64,000 nucleotides of DNA from assembly GCF_046195335.1 (NCBI RefSeq), contig NZ_CP176093.1; one strand, 5' to 3'. Shown piece after piece: positions 16,215 to 25,624 of this stretch. The notes under the pieces were generated by a model. That model did no database searches, was not told the DNA's origin, and saw only the letters and a list, made by a program, of their open reading frames with translations. Source of the DNA: Methanospirillum lacunae. GTDB taxonomy: Archaea; Halobacteriota; Methanomicrobia; Methanomicrobiales; Methanospirillaceae. The position numbers and the translations under genes are program-made. Position 1 is the first letter of the stretch, and every line of letters begins with the position of its first letter.

Positions 16215-17171
16215 TCATTTTCTTTTTATCTGAATAACAAAAGCACACAACAATCCGAGAATCACCAATGCCGGGGTAAATCCTGCTTCTGGTGTAGGTG
16301 TAGGGGTTGGAGTGGGTTCAGGAGTTGTTAGTACCGGTGTCGGAGTTGCAGTGGGTATTGGCTGCAGATATATGGAAACAGGTACTCGCTGTCCAGCAGA
16401 CAAGATAACCTGGCTTTGTGCATTCTGATACCCGGGGAGATTAAATCCGATGAGGTACGAGCCCTGCTCAAGGTCGGCTGCTGTAACCGGGGTGATCCCA
16501 TATGACATTCCATTAATAGAAACTGCCGCCCCTGCAGGATTTGATGAGATATCAAGTGTTCCGGTTGTTATTGTATCAAGAGTGATCCGTACTTTGTTTT
16601 CAAGGTTCGGGGTGACATATACCTGCTGAACTAAATCTTTGTAACCTGGCATGGTCACCCTAATCGTCCTGCTGCCTGAGTTAATGGTCCTGATGGACAT
16701 GATTCCTGACTGATCAACGACCCCTGCCGATACGTTATCAATGCTCACAGTTGATCCAGGGGGGCTCACTGCAAGAGAAAGAGAGCCAGTGAGGTTTAAC
16801 GGAACTACCTGAAGAGTTCCTCGTAAAACCATGGTCTCCCCTGCTTTAGGACCTTTCACCAGCGTTTCATGATATGTAGAATAGCCCCCAGCCTCTATAC
16901 GAAGTTCGCGGGTCACTGGTTTCTCATAGACATCAACGGGGATCTTCAATGAGCCTTCCCTGATTGTTCCAACAGTCTGGTTATCAAGAAATACCGTGGC
17001 ACCTTCGACATTAGATCTGAACTCAAAAAAACCGCTTCCAATAGGGCCAGGGGGAACCTGATTATTTACTCCATTTTGAGGAGATATTGCCCCCGGAGTG
17101 TCTGCAACACAGATGCCGCATGAGATCAGTACGATTATTATTATAAGAATTTTACCATAATAAAAACTCAT
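16215..17171 (-). CDS. Exported PEGA-repeat protein B1 with C-terminal anchor
   Basis: 318 residues. A signal peptide (LIIIIVLISCGICVADTPG) is followed by three PEGA-type units at about 48-115 (FFEFRSNVEGATVFLDN), 128-198 (LSLAVSPPGSTVSIDN) and 203-270 (LDISSNPAGAAVSING). A Thr/Pro linker then leads to a hydrophobic helix and a positively charged end (GFTPALVILGLLCAFVIQIKRK), the tripartite shape of archaeosortase or membrane-anchored surface proteins. It is probably displayed on the cell envelope. It and the next gene (17316-18260) share the plan and lie 144 bases apart. Confidence 0.82.
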   Translation of the reverse strand: MSFYYGKILIIIIVLISCGICVADTPGAISPQNGVNNQVPPGPIGSGFFEFRSNVEGATVFLDNQTVGTIREGSLKIPVDVYEKPVTRELRIEAGGYSTYHETLVKGPKAGETMVLRGTLQVVPLNLTGSLSLAVSPPGSTVSIDNVSAGVVDQSGIMSIRTINSGSRTIRVTMPGYKDLVQQVYVTPNLENKVRITLDTITTGTLDISSNPAGAAVSINGMSYGITPVTAADLEQGSYLIGFNLPGYQNAQSQVILSAGQRVPVSIYLQPIPTATPTPVLTTPEPTPTPTPTPEAGFTPALVILGLLCAFVIQIKRK

Positions 17172-17315
17172 AAGTCCACCATTATTCAGATATTCTGACC
17201 AGCAGGGTGATGGATATCATGTGCCGCCAGTAAGAAGATCTGAGGGAACAATAGGGTAAAACTCTTTGCTATTGATAACCCACCCAACCAAAGAAAGAAA
17301 TAATAAGGAGAGGCT

Positions 17316-18260
17316 TCAGGGTTTCTGTTTTCTGAAAGCCCAAACTCCGATCAAAACACAGCAGAGAACAAGTACAACAACCAATATGAAAACCCCATAT
17401 AATATAGAACCATTTTCCTGGGGTTCTACAACTTCAGGTGATGGCGTGACATCAGGGCAGGTTGGTGTCGGAGTTGGAGGAAGTGAAACTAATACAGCAT
17501 CAACCTGGTTTTGTTCAGCACCTACAACTAATATCTCACTTCCCCAGTCCTGATATCCTTCCTTTGTGATCTTCAGAGTCATATTTCCAACAGGAACATG
17601 AGGGATAGTAAGAGGTGTGAAACCGGCATTGAGGTTATTCAGATATACCTCTGCACCTTCTGGCGTGGAATTAATATGAACATCCCCTGTAGTCGCAGGT
17701 TCAAGATTCACCCGGTATACAGTGACCGCATTTGAAGAGACATACTGTTGCTGGGTGATTGAAAGATTGCCCGGCCGTTTTACTGAGAACTCATACAGTC
17801 CGGCAGGGACAGTCTGAATCAGAAGATTACCAGAGTCAGGTGTTACCCCTTTCTTTACTCCATTAAGAAACAGTTCAGCACCTGCAAGTCTGCTCTCAAA
17901 CGAGATGATTCCCATCCGTTCGTATCCGGTTTTATTTAGATTAACCAGAACGGTTACTGTTTTCTCAGGGACTAGGGCTGGGACCGGCCCGATATATGTT
18001 TGGTACCCCGTATACTCGATGATGAGATTTGAATACCGTGGAGTCGCCATCACATCTATGGGAATCGTGATGGCTCCATTCTGAATAAAACCCATGAAAA
18101 CCTGATCCAGGTATACCCGCGCCCCATCGACCGGAACCTGAATCTGAATATACCCGACAGTGGCGAGATCAATTCCCCCATTTTCAGCACCTGTAACGAT
18201 GCCGGAGGAGAAGAAGGCTGGCATAACCAGCAGAACAATTAGGACGAAATATCTGTTCAC
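17316..18260 (-). CDS. Exported PEGA-repeat protein B2 with C-terminal anchor
   Basis: 314 residues with the same plan as B1: signal (YFVLIVLLVMPAFFSSG), three PEGA-like units at about 32-100 (YIQIQVPVDGARVYLDQ), 113-185 (GIISFESRLAGAELFLNG) and 190-255 (GDVHINSTPEGAEVYLNN), a Pro/Thr linker and a C-terminal membrane helix (GVFILVVVLVLCCVLIGV) with a KQKP end. Only the last unit is a close match to the PEGA consensus. B1, B2, A1 and A2 place four PEGA proteins within 9 kb. Confidence 0.82.
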   Translation of the reverse strand: MNRYFVLIVLLVMPAFFSSGIVTGAENGGIDLATVGYIQIQVPVDGARVYLDQVFMGFIQNGAITIPIDVMATPRYSNLIIEYTGYQTYIGPVPALVPEKTVTVLVNLNKTGYERMGIISFESRLAGAELFLNGVKKGVTPDSGNLLIQTVPAGLYEFSVKRPGNLSITQQQYVSSNAVTVYRVNLEPATTGDVHINSTPEGAEVYLNNLNAGFTPLTIPHVPVGNMTLKITKEGYQDWGSEILVVGAEQNQVDAVLVSLPPTPTPTCPDVTPSPEVVEPQENGSILYGVFILVVVLVLCCVLIGVWAFRKQKP

Positions 18261-18485
18261 TACACATCAACCCTTCGTTAAGTGAGGATGGGTCTTCAGA
18301 AATCATAACATTTTGCGTGAATTACCTAGATGAGAACCAAGTGTGTACACCATGATGACCGACAGAATATCCTTACAATCCTCTACACTGAAGTCCAATT
18401 GCTGTTATTTGACGAGGAAGTGCAATTTGAATATAGCATCATATAATTTATTGGTGATCTTATAGTTCAGGAAAGTAAATTATTT

Positions 18486-19181
18486 TCAGTCCTCTTCCCA
18501 CCGATGAGAGAGATTCTCACTAGCAGAGACCACATAGTGAGGAATTTCAGATATAATCACGAGCAGAATCCGGTGGTCACAATACGGACATTTCCCCTGT
18601 CGAAGCGATCGCATCTCGTTCATCTCATCAGCAGAAGATAGTGAACGATAATCCACCACTTCCGATGTATTTTGTGGGAGATTCATTAGAACTCCAGGGC
18701 TGAACTCATGATGACACTTCTGGCAGAATCCCCAGATGCCATACTGAATAATAATCCGGGAAAGCCCTTGTTCATTTAGGGCATGAATTACTGGATGATT
18801 ACGATAAAAAATGAAAAATTTCTTGATTGCAACAGGCAGGCCCGCATATATCTTCAGCGAGTTAATCTCGGTGCCGGTCCTGTATCCGCCAGGAATATGA
18901 AAGATATCACCGCAATCCTGGCACATAGGTTGGGAACCCATAATTGGATGCACCTCACGAACCGGGACTGTATTAATAATGTCACAAACTGGACAAGGGA
19001 AAACCAAAAGACCATTTCTATTTTTTACATCAGTTGTAACTTTGTTCAGAGGTATCCTGATCTTCTTCGGTTGGCATTCAGGGATTTTAGCACCAGGAGG
19101 AGATTCTATTTCAGATTGATCAGATATATGGCCACAATCCCGTGCTTGATGAGAAACTTTAAACCTGTTGAATATACCCAT
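18486..19181 (-). CDS. Uncharacterised protein with two zinc-ribbon-like Cys clusters
   Basis: 231 residues that I do not recognise as a named family. It has two pairs of CXXC motifs: CPVC with CQDC about 30 residues later, and CQKC with CPYC about 54 residues later. Between them lies an amphipathic region (LPVAIKKFFIFYRNHPVIHAL). There is no signal or membrane segment, so a cytoplasmic nucleic-acid- or protein-binding role is possible. It has no close co-directional neighbour (226 bases to the PEGA gene), which suggests its own promoter. Confidence 0.55.
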   Translation of the reverse strand: MGIFNRFKVSHQARDCGHISDQSEIESPPGAKIPECQPKKIRIPLNKVTTDVKNRNGLLVFPCPVCDIINTVPVREVHPIMGSQPMCQDCGDIFHIPGGYRTGTEINSLKIYAGLPVAIKKFFIFYRNHPVIHALNEQGLSRIIIQYGIWGFCQKCHHEFSPGVLMNLPQNTSEVVDYRSLSSADEMNEMRSLRQGKCPYCDHRILLVIISEIPHYVVSASENLSHRWEED

Positions 19182-19319
19182 TGAATCACACCTGACAATA
19201 GGGAGTAGTTAGAATACAAGATAATAAGTGTTGCCTAATGTTCGGCATTTATCCAGAAAGACCAGGAGTGATTAGAGCGGTCAGATTCTTTATTCACATA
19301 TATGTTCAAATAAGTACTG

Positions 19320-19595
19320 ATGATTCGAACAGTAGCAATTCTCCTTTGTACAGTTATGCTCTTTACTGTAGCCACTGCTGATGAGACAAATAATACATCC
19401 AATTCAACCACTTCTGGAATCTCCAATCTGACTAATATCATGACTGCAAACCAGAACACCACCAATCAGGCGAGTGTCCAGGCAACACCAACTGCTACAG
19501 TAAAACCCGTGTATAAAGAGAGTGTCGGAAGTGTGTATGAAGCAGATTACCAGGAACCACAGCCAATGACATTCACCAGTTACCCCACATGCTGA
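19320..19595 (+). CDS. Small exported Asn/Thr-rich protein
   Basis: 91 residues. A clear signal peptide (TVAILLCTVMLFTVATAD) is followed by a low-complexity region of Asn, Ser and Thr with several N-glycosylation sequons (NNTSNSTT, NTTN), then a tail with YEADYQEPQPMTF. No family is recognised. The leader and composition support a real small secreted protein; the coding assignment depends on these only. The gene stands alone, 133 bases before the TPR gene. Confidence 0.55.
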   Translation: MIRTVAILLCTVMLFTVATADETNNTSNSTTSGISNLTNIMTANQNTTNQASVQATPTATVKPVYKESVGSVYEADYQEPQPMTFTSYPTC

Positions 19596-19728
19596 TACAT
19601 TCCCGGTCATTGAATAGATATAAACAAAGGATATATATCAGGCTGGGAAATACCATCCGGTTTCAGGCCTGATCACCTTTTTTAATAGCAACTACGAAGT
19701 ATCTTCTGAAAGGGTTATTCAGGTAATC

Positions 19729-21315
19729 ATGGGAACCGAGGAGAAATCAGGACAGTTCAGCCGGGGTCTCCGGGCATTCAGGTCAGGTGATTTTCAAACT
19801 GCAGTGGAATTACTCTCTGATGCAGTTGAATATGACGAAAAGAATGATCGTGCATGGAATGCACTAGGGACTGCATGTGCCAAGATCGGAAGATATGAGG
19901 ATGCAGATCTCTGCTTTGAAAATGCCCTGATCATATCACCGGATAATCCAATCTATCTGAAGAATAAGAAAACGAACACCAAGAACCTGATAAATCCCTT
20001 GTCTCCTCACGAATTCTCACCAAAGAGGGGAATTCTTGATCATATTCCCCTGGACAAAATTCCTCTAGATAAGCCATTTCTGCTTGCAGGAATAATTATT
20101 GCTCTCATCATCGTTGTAGGGTTCGTCCTGATCTCTGCCATCTCTTTCTTCACAACCCCTGCTGCCCCTCCAGGGCCAGGTATATTGATCTCTGCCAGCC
20201 AGAACGGGTCATTTATTAACATAACCAATGATGGCGGCCCTCAGATCAGTTCGATTGAATCCTTCTCCTGGAAAGTAAATAATCTTCCCATAGGCACCGG
20301 TCAACCCGGAGATCCTACCACCATTGGTGTAGACCGGGGTTCGAGAGCCACAGTTCCCATATCAGAACTTACTGGAACAAACATAAGCGCAGGGATGCGG
20401 GTCATGGTCATCGCCACATACAAGGATGGAAGTCAAAGTATTGTGCTGAGCACAACACTTCCTCCCCCTTCTCCCGATTTGATCACCCCACTGGCAGAAA
20501 CTCCGGTACCAACTCCCACATTTCCTCCTGACGTACCCCGGTTTAAGAGCGGTGACATCATCCAGGATTCAGGCAGCAACACTTGGTGGCTTATCAATTC
20601 TCCACCACTCAATGGATCGTACTCAGTTACCGCTGCTGCCAGACTGCCAAACGGATCATTCACGAACCATGGATCAATAATCACCAATGTGAGCTTGAGA
20701 AGTTTTGAGGAGAGCGGAACATATATCGGAACTCAAGGGCTGGGGGGCACACCTGCGGGACTTCATGATGATGTCCCACCTCCAGTCACCGGGATTCCGG
20801 CTTCCCATCCCGAGCCAATCTATCCTGCAGGTGATCTGGTAAATCCTTCAGCAACCGGAGACACAGGAATGCTTGTAATCCTCGGATATGATCCTGCTTC
20901 AGATCAGTACCAGGCAGATGATATTTACCAATATTATACCGGAGAGTGGGGATACAGGACAAATGCAACAGCCATGTGGTTTATGAGGCCTGTACTCGAA
21001 GAGAGATACAACCACAGGGCAGGAAGGATAGCAATTAGTGATGTGGGCATTGGAGCTGACTCAGCTCCTCCACGGACACCAGTTAAATATGTTGCAGGGG
21101 ACATTATCAGTCCGGATCCTGCAGGAGTGGATGCAATCCTGGTCGTCACCGCTTATAACAAGACTGACGACCGATATCAGATAGACTCAATCACACCTGC
21201 ATATGATGGTGGCTGGAGGTTGGGGGGGAATCCCACATGGGAGAAACGTGCCTTTGTTGAGCGGAACAATCCATATCAACTTAGAAGAATTGACCTGTCA
21301 CTGATCAGGAGCTGA
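19729..21315 (+). CDS. TPR, membrane anchor and exported repeat-domain protein
   Basis: 528 residues in four parts. Residues 1-85 are TPR-like (FRSGDFQTAVELLSDAVEY, then NALGTACAKIGRYEDADLC), likely cytoplasmic. A membrane helix follows at about 113-140 (AGIIIALIIVVGFVLISA). Residues 145-245 resemble the beta-rich part of archaeal pilin-like proteins (GPGILISASQNGSFINITND). The C-terminal part holds related units of about 80-90 residues beginning RFKSGDIIQD, IYPAGDLVNPS and VKYVAGDIISPD, each with a W/Y-rich end. The arrangement suggests linkage of an inner TPR scaffold to a surface domain. It is followed 13 bases later by nreA. Confidence 0.7.
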   Translation: MGTEEKSGQFSRGLRAFRSGDFQTAVELLSDAVEYDEKNDRAWNALGTACAKIGRYEDADLCFENALIISPDNPIYLKNKKTNTKNLINPLSPHEFSPKRGILDHIPLDKIPLDKPFLLAGIIIALIIVVGFVLISAISFFTTPAAPPGPGILISASQNGSFINITNDGGPQISSIESFSWKVNNLPIGTGQPGDPTTIGVDRGSRATVPISELTGTNISAGMRVMVIATYKDGSQSIVLSTTLPPPSPDLITPLAETPVPTPTFPPDVPRFKSGDIIQDSGSNTWWLINSPPLNGSYSVTAAARLPNGSFTNHGSIITNVSLRSFEESGTYIGTQGLGGTPAGLHDDVPPPVTGIPASHPEPIYPAGDLVNPSATGDTGMLVILGYDPASDQYQADDIYQYYTGEWGYRTNATAMWFMRPVLEERYNHRAGRIAISDVGIGADSAPPRTPVKYVAGDIISPDPAGVDAILVVTAYNKTDDRYQIDSITPAYDGGWRLGGNPTWEKRAFVERNNPYQLRRIDLSLIRS

Positions 21316-21328
21316 CCGGTACTACGAG

Positions 21329-22483
21329 ATGACTCTCTGTATCTCCTGTAAAGGTAAGGGTCTTTGTGGGCGGGAGCGGTGCCCGGTCATTTCTCGTTTC
21401 CATGCCCAGATGCAGACCAAACCCAGATCCGAATACGTGGGGACTACTCCTTCTATCTTTGTAGGGAGTTCAGGATATCCGGATGTCAATGCCGGACCAC
21501 TCCTTACCAGTGATCAGGATCATCCGCCGGATTGGATGAACCGGGACCTCTCTATTGCTGATATAGTAAACATACGTGCACAGACAATCAGGGCCACATC
21601 CTCACCGCACCGCTATGAAGAGCATCTCCATGAGATAGCCATATCCAGTGTCCCTCTTGGAGTTGAAACGGCGTTTGACAGACCTGTCTCGTTTGATCTC
21701 AGGTTTGACGGGATGGTTGCCCCTATCGGAATGTCAGGGAATATCAAATCCTTTGATCTCCTTGACAACGCAAAGGTTGAGAGGGTAGTCGACCGGATCA
21801 CAAGTGATACCGATCTTCCCGCATCAGGTGCCTGCCAGGAACTCACAGAAGGAGGGACTGATACCTACCGGATCATCAGCCTTATGTCTGCAGGTCTGCT
21901 TGGGACAGAGAAGAGCAGACACATGGTTCCCACCAGGTGGGCAATAACTGCCGTAGATGATACGCTAGGAAAAAACCTGAAACCACAGGTGTTCAAATCC
22001 CAGGACTATGACAAAATCAGTCTCTTCTTCTCTAAAAGATTCGGCAATACGATTGCTGTTATCCTCATTCCTGGTGACTGGCAATTTGAGATGATAGAAA
22101 TCTGGGGCAGTCAGTCACTCTGGGCAGGAGGGAATGAGACCATCGTTGTTGACAGAGAAGGGCGCAATAAGACAGGATATTCTCCAATCACAGGGGCATA
22201 CTACTCGGCACGACTGGCAGTTCTTGAGTACCTTACTGCGATAAACCGGAATGCACGTGTTATCGTAATCAGATGGATCACCTCCGAATACTGGGCACCG
22301 TTGGGCACCTGGGTCATAAGAGAGGTGACCAGGCAGGCAATGGCATCACCTCCCTCTCATTACGAAAACATTTCTTCAGCTGTTGATGCAGCATCAGCAG
22401 CACTTGGAATGAACCGGTGGATTACACACAGCACATTACTCACAGAGATTAGAACACAGCGATCACTCGCTGATTTCTTTTGA
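21329..22483 (+). CDS. nreA: DNA repair protein NreA with C-terminal PCNA-binding motif
   Basis: 384 residues of the archaeal Nre family, implicated in repair of interstrand or mitomycin-type damage through PCNA in haloarchaea. The N-terminus has a Cys cluster (CISCKGKGLCGRERCP) typical of NreA. Conserved blocks include GTTPSIFVGSSGYPDVN, HRYEEHLHEIAIS and VPTRWAITAVDD. The protein ends QRSLADFF, a near-perfect PIP box for binding the sliding clamp. It lies between two exported-protein genes and may share a transcript with the upstream TPR gene (13-base gap). Confidence 0.92.
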   Translation: MTLCISCKGKGLCGRERCPVISRFHAQMQTKPRSEYVGTTPSIFVGSSGYPDVNAGPLLTSDQDHPPDWMNRDLSIADIVNIRAQTIRATSSPHRYEEHLHEIAISSVPLGVETAFDRPVSFDLRFDGMVAPIGMSGNIKSFDLLDNAKVERVVDRITSDTDLPASGACQELTEGGTDTYRIISLMSAGLLGTEKSRHMVPTRWAITAVDDTLGKNLKPQVFKSQDYDKISLFFSKRFGNTIAVILIPGDWQFEMIEIWGSQSLWAGGNETIVVDREGRNKTGYSPITGAYYSARLAVLEYLTAINRNARVIVIRWITSEYWAPLGTWVIREVTRQAMASPPSHYENISSAVDAASAALGMNRWITHSTLLTEIRTQRSLADFF

Positions 22484-22524
22484 TTACACTCACAAATCAT
22501 ATTTATTATAGTATTCAGGTCACC

Positions 22525-23802
22525 ATGGGAGAATCATCATCATACCGTGTTGCTGTAGTCGCCATCATTCTCTGTCTTGTTACCGCAGGATTCATCACCA
22601 TTATCACGAGTACTCCCCAAAGTCATGTTGAGCCAATCAAACAGTCCAAAATAGTCTATCAGGCAACTCCGCCATTACTCAACCAGACAAAAGCTAACCA
22701 GTCATCCGTGGTAACCAGCAGATTGCGGATACTCTGGTATGATGATGGAGGAAAGACCTACACGTTCCATGATTATAATAACCTAAAGGGAATTGGCCCA
22801 GATATATGGACAGATGCCGATCTCCCGAGACCAGAAAACGGGACACGACAGAATAAAGCAGCAATGATACGGTTTCTTGAATGGGACGGATCCATCGAGA
22901 AGATGACAGGGACAAAATACCTCATCGATCAGGAGACGATAACCAGCATTCTCAACAATTATACCCTGATTGCCCCCCCACCGGCTATGCCCACACAAGG
23001 AGTTACACAGACACCTTCCATCCAACCAACGCCCGATATCACCCCTGCCCCGGGAATGCTTTTCCCAACCTCCAGTAGGCCATGCAACCTGGGTAATGGG
23101 ACAGTCAGGGCCTCATTTGGGTATGTAAACCGCCATAATACTCCTGTCACAATGCCCATCGGCGACCGGAATTACTTCTCTCCCGGAGTTCAGGATCGTG
23201 GCCAGCCAACATCATTCCAGCCGGGGATTCACCAGGATGTCTTTACCGTACTACTCCCTGAAAACGGGACAAGTATCGCCTGGCATCTCATGAATACCAC
23301 AGTTGGAGCAGGGCAGGTTCCTCCAGTTCAGGCAGCGTTCACTGCCGAACCACTCTCAGGGTATACACCGCTTGAGGTCAGATTTGTGGATCAGTCTACC
23401 GGCGGTACTACCGAAGATCCTCTGACCGGAACATGGAACTTTGGGGATAAGACAACCGCTTCAGGTGTCTCGGTATTTCACCGGTATGAACTCCCGGGAA
23501 CATACGAGAGCAGCAGAAACATCAGAACAAGTTGTGGGAATGTAATTGCTACGAAGATGATCACTGTTTATGAGATTGCATTCACGGCAGAACCTTTCGA
23601 TGAAAAACCAAACACCATTAAATTTACCGACAAGTCAACTGGTGAGCCGACTGTCTGGGCATGGGATTTCAATGATGGCTTTTCTTCATGGGAACAGAAT
23701 CCAGTTCACACCTGGAAGTCACCCGGAACCTATGATGTCGGTCTAACTGTATCAGGAAAAACAGGTTCAGGATCGACTGTCCGAAGGATCACAGTCCAAT
23801 AA
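22525..23802 (+). CDS. Membrane-anchored protein with two PKD domains
   Basis: 425 residues. An N-terminal membrane helix (VAVVAIILCLVTAGFITI) anchors an exported chain. The first part (residues 60-150) has no recognised domain; it is followed by a Pro/Thr linker, a second unassigned region (PCNLGNGTVRASFGYVNR) and two C-terminal PKD domains with TWNFGDKTTASGVSVFHRY and AWDFNDGFSSWEQNPVHTW cores. The ATG at 22525 was preferred to the TTG at 22480 because AGGTCACC precedes it and the n-region is then normal. PKD domains usually serve protein or glycan contacts at the cell surface. Confidence 0.75.
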   Translation: MGESSSYRVAVVAIILCLVTAGFITIITSTPQSHVEPIKQSKIVYQATPPLLNQTKANQSSVVTSRLRILWYDDGGKTYTFHDYNNLKGIGPDIWTDADLPRPENGTRQNKAAMIRFLEWDGSIEKMTGTKYLIDQETITSILNNYTLIAPPPAMPTQGVTQTPSIQPTPDITPAPGMLFPTSSRPCNLGNGTVRASFGYVNRHNTPVTMPIGDRNYFSPGVQDRGQPTSFQPGIHQDVFTVLLPENGTSIAWHLMNTTVGAGQVPPVQAAFTAEPLSGYTPLEVRFVDQSTGGTTEDPLTGTWNFGDKTTASGVSVFHRYELPGTYESSRNIRTSCGNVIATKMITVYEIAFTAEPFDEKPNTIKFTDKSTGEPTVWAWDFNDGFSSWEQNPVHTWKSPGTYDVGLTVSGKTGSGSTVRRITVQ

Positions 23803-23838
23803 TAATTTTATAACCCGGTTAGGTGGTCTGACCTGCCT

Positions 23839-24291
23839 TCATATAGTTTTCCTGAGAATGAGACGATCTTCACCAGGACCAAAATACGCTGTTTCACGAT
23901 TTAGATCAGAATATCCCTGACGGTAGTACAAAGCAAGTGCTCCGTGATTCACCGGGGAGCAGGAGAGGAGGATCTGGTTTATTCTGTAATCCTTCATCAA
24001 ATCTTCAATTTTGCACATCAACATGGTTGCAACTCCCATTCGCTGAAAAGCCGCATCGACCCGCACTCTCAGTATCCAGCCTGAAGACGGATAATCACAT
24101 GGAATTGAACCAACGAGATATCCGGCAATCTGATCATCCACTTCACTAACAAGAAATAACCGGGGCCAGAGAGTCATTGCCTGGCGGACAAATACTGCTG
24201 CCTGATAGTGAGCTCCTGATGAACCCTGTTCAAGAAGACACACACAGGAATAGTCTGCCTCATTTATCGCTCTAACCTTGATCTGTTTCAT
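23839..24291 (-). CDS. GNAT family N-acetyltransferase (RimI-like)
   Basis: 150 residues with the GNAT fold. Acetyl-CoA binding is indicated by ILRVRVDAAFQRMGVATMLM, a motif A with Q-R-M-G-V-A close to the Q/RxxGxG/A consensus, and motif B by CSPVNHGALALYYRQGY, the ALALY-GY end seen in RimI. It may acetylate protein N-termini or a small molecule; the substrate is not predictable. ATG 24291 was chosen over 24303 because GGGATC precedes it. It is convergent with the PKD gene and divergent from the TPR gene at 24368. Confidence 0.85.
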   Translation of the reverse strand: MKQIKVRAINEADYSCVCLLEQGSSGAHYQAAVFVRQAMTLWPRLFLVSEVDDQIAGYLVGSIPCDYPSSGWILRVRVDAAFQRMGVATMLMCKIEDLMKDYRINQILLSCSPVNHGALALYYRQGYSDLNRETAYFGPGEDRLILRKTI

Positions 24292-24335
24292 AATTGATCC
24301 CATTTATGAGCATTCCTGGTGCAGATCGCAGTGAA

Positions 24336-24345
24336 CCTATAAAAG
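24336..24345 (+). promoter_or_regulatory. Probable TATA box of the TPR gene
   Basis: CCTATAAAAG lies 22-31 bases upstream of the ATG at 24368, the distance that places transcription start close to the start codon. It overlaps a GGAG that could act as a ribosome binding site only if transcription starts further upstream, so a short leader or a leaderless mRNA is likely. Confidence 0.4.
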
Positions 24346-24367
24346 GAGATCTGACAGAACATATCCT

Positions 24368-25558
24368 ATGGATATTATCAAGACACTTTCGATATCACTC
24401 CTCCTCCTTGTGCTGGCATTCTCTCTACAGGTTGGTGCTGAGAAGAATGTTTCCATCTCTGACAGATCAGACTTGCAACAGAATATATCCGGAGAAGAGA
24501 CTCAGGCAGACAACCAGACAGATTCAAAAAATGAAGTTATATCCGATATTTCTGCAAATGATACCAAAAAACAGGAGCATCCAGATCAGGCGGAGGTGAA
24601 CAGATCGCCTCCTCTAACTAATGCCACGGCAGAGAGGAATGTATCAGCAAACAAGACTGGCACTGAAGGAAACCAGACAAGCCCAAGCGCTGCGGATATT
24701 CAGAAGGCTTTTTCAGGATGGTATGAAAAGGCAGAGAATGCTTCTGCTACCGGTAACAACAAGGCCGCAGCTGATGCATACGCAGCCGCACTCAGGCTTG
24801 ACAAAGGTTCAGAAAAAGCACTGGCCGGATACGGGGCAGTCCTCTCAAAACTTGGACGTGATTCTGAAGCACTTGATATCTACACCAGGCTTCAGAACAT
24901 CTCACCAAACAATACTACCATTCTAATCCCGCTCGGTAGGGAACAGAATGCAGTAGGAAATTATGAAGCAGCGCTTGCTACCCTGCTTAATGCAACCACA
25001 GCATATCCGAACAACACCGAAGGGTGGAACCAGTTAGCTGCAGCCTATGCAGGACTCTCACGGTATGAGGAGGCTTTGACAACAGTGAGAACCTCTCTGC
25101 AGATCTCAACTGATCAGGCTGGAGGATGGGGCCAACTCGGTGCTATCCTTTCAGGACAGGGCAGATTTTATGAAGCAGTGCCCGCCCTTGAAAAATCACT
25201 CACCCTGGATCCAAACGACGGGTCAACCTGGAAAAACCTAGGAAAAACCTGGACTGCACTAGGTCATTTAAAGGAGGCTGCACAGTCATATGAGGCTGCA
25301 ACTGAAAGCAGACCGACAGACACAACTCTCTGGTTACAACTCGGAGCCATATACGAAAAAATGAACAAGACCAAAGAAGCAGCCGAGGCATTCAGGAAAG
25401 GTGGGGTTGCCTCTGTGCCTGATACACCCGTAAATCAGTCAGTTCAGGAACCCAACAAAACTTTGTCAAACCCGAAGATGAATGCGACAAAAAACATGAC
25501 AGGAGAGGAACCATCCGACTCTCCTGTTAAAAACGAAACCGGCCAGATAAAAGAATAA
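24368..25558 (+). CDS. Exported TPR-repeat protein
   Basis: 396 residues. A signal peptide (LSISLLLLVLAFSLQVGAE) is followed by a low-complexity Asn/Thr linker and then at least six TPR units from about residue 115 to 345, for example AAADAYAAALRLDKGSEKAL, EALTTVRTSLQISTDQAGGW and EAAQSYEAATESRPTDTTLW. The C-terminus is again disordered and rich in Asn, Lys and Pro. Outside the membrane it probably acts as a scaffold for protein-protein contacts. The T8 run after its stop at 25598 should end the transcript. Confidence 0.82.
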   Translation: MDIIKTLSISLLLLVLAFSLQVGAEKNVSISDRSDLQQNISGEETQADNQTDSKNEVISDISANDTKKQEHPDQAEVNRSPPLTNATAERNVSANKTGTEGNQTSPSAADIQKAFSGWYEKAENASATGNNKAAADAYAAALRLDKGSEKALAGYGAVLSKLGRDSEALDIYTRLQNISPNNTTILIPLGREQNAVGNYEAALATLLNATTAYPNNTEGWNQLAAAYAGLSRYEEALTTVRTSLQISTDQAGGWGQLGAILSGQGRFYEAVPALEKSLTLDPNDGSTWKNLGKTWTALGHLKEAAQSYEAATESRPTDTTLWLQLGAIYEKMNKTKEAAEAFRKGGVASVPDTPVNQSVQEPNKTLSNPKMNATKNMTGEEPSDSPVKNETGQIKE

Positions 25559-25597
25559 CCATTACAATAAACAAAGAAAAGCTAAAGAAAGACTTAA

Positions 25598-25611
25598 TTT
25601 TTTTTAAAAAA
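25598..25611. terminator. Bidirectional T/A terminator between convergent genes
   Basis: Eight T residues (25598-25605) followed by six A residues provide an oligo-T tract on both strands between the TPR gene (+) and the receiver gene (-). Such tracts terminate archaeal transcription. Confidence 0.45.
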
Positions 25612-25624
25612 TTTAGGAAGGCAA

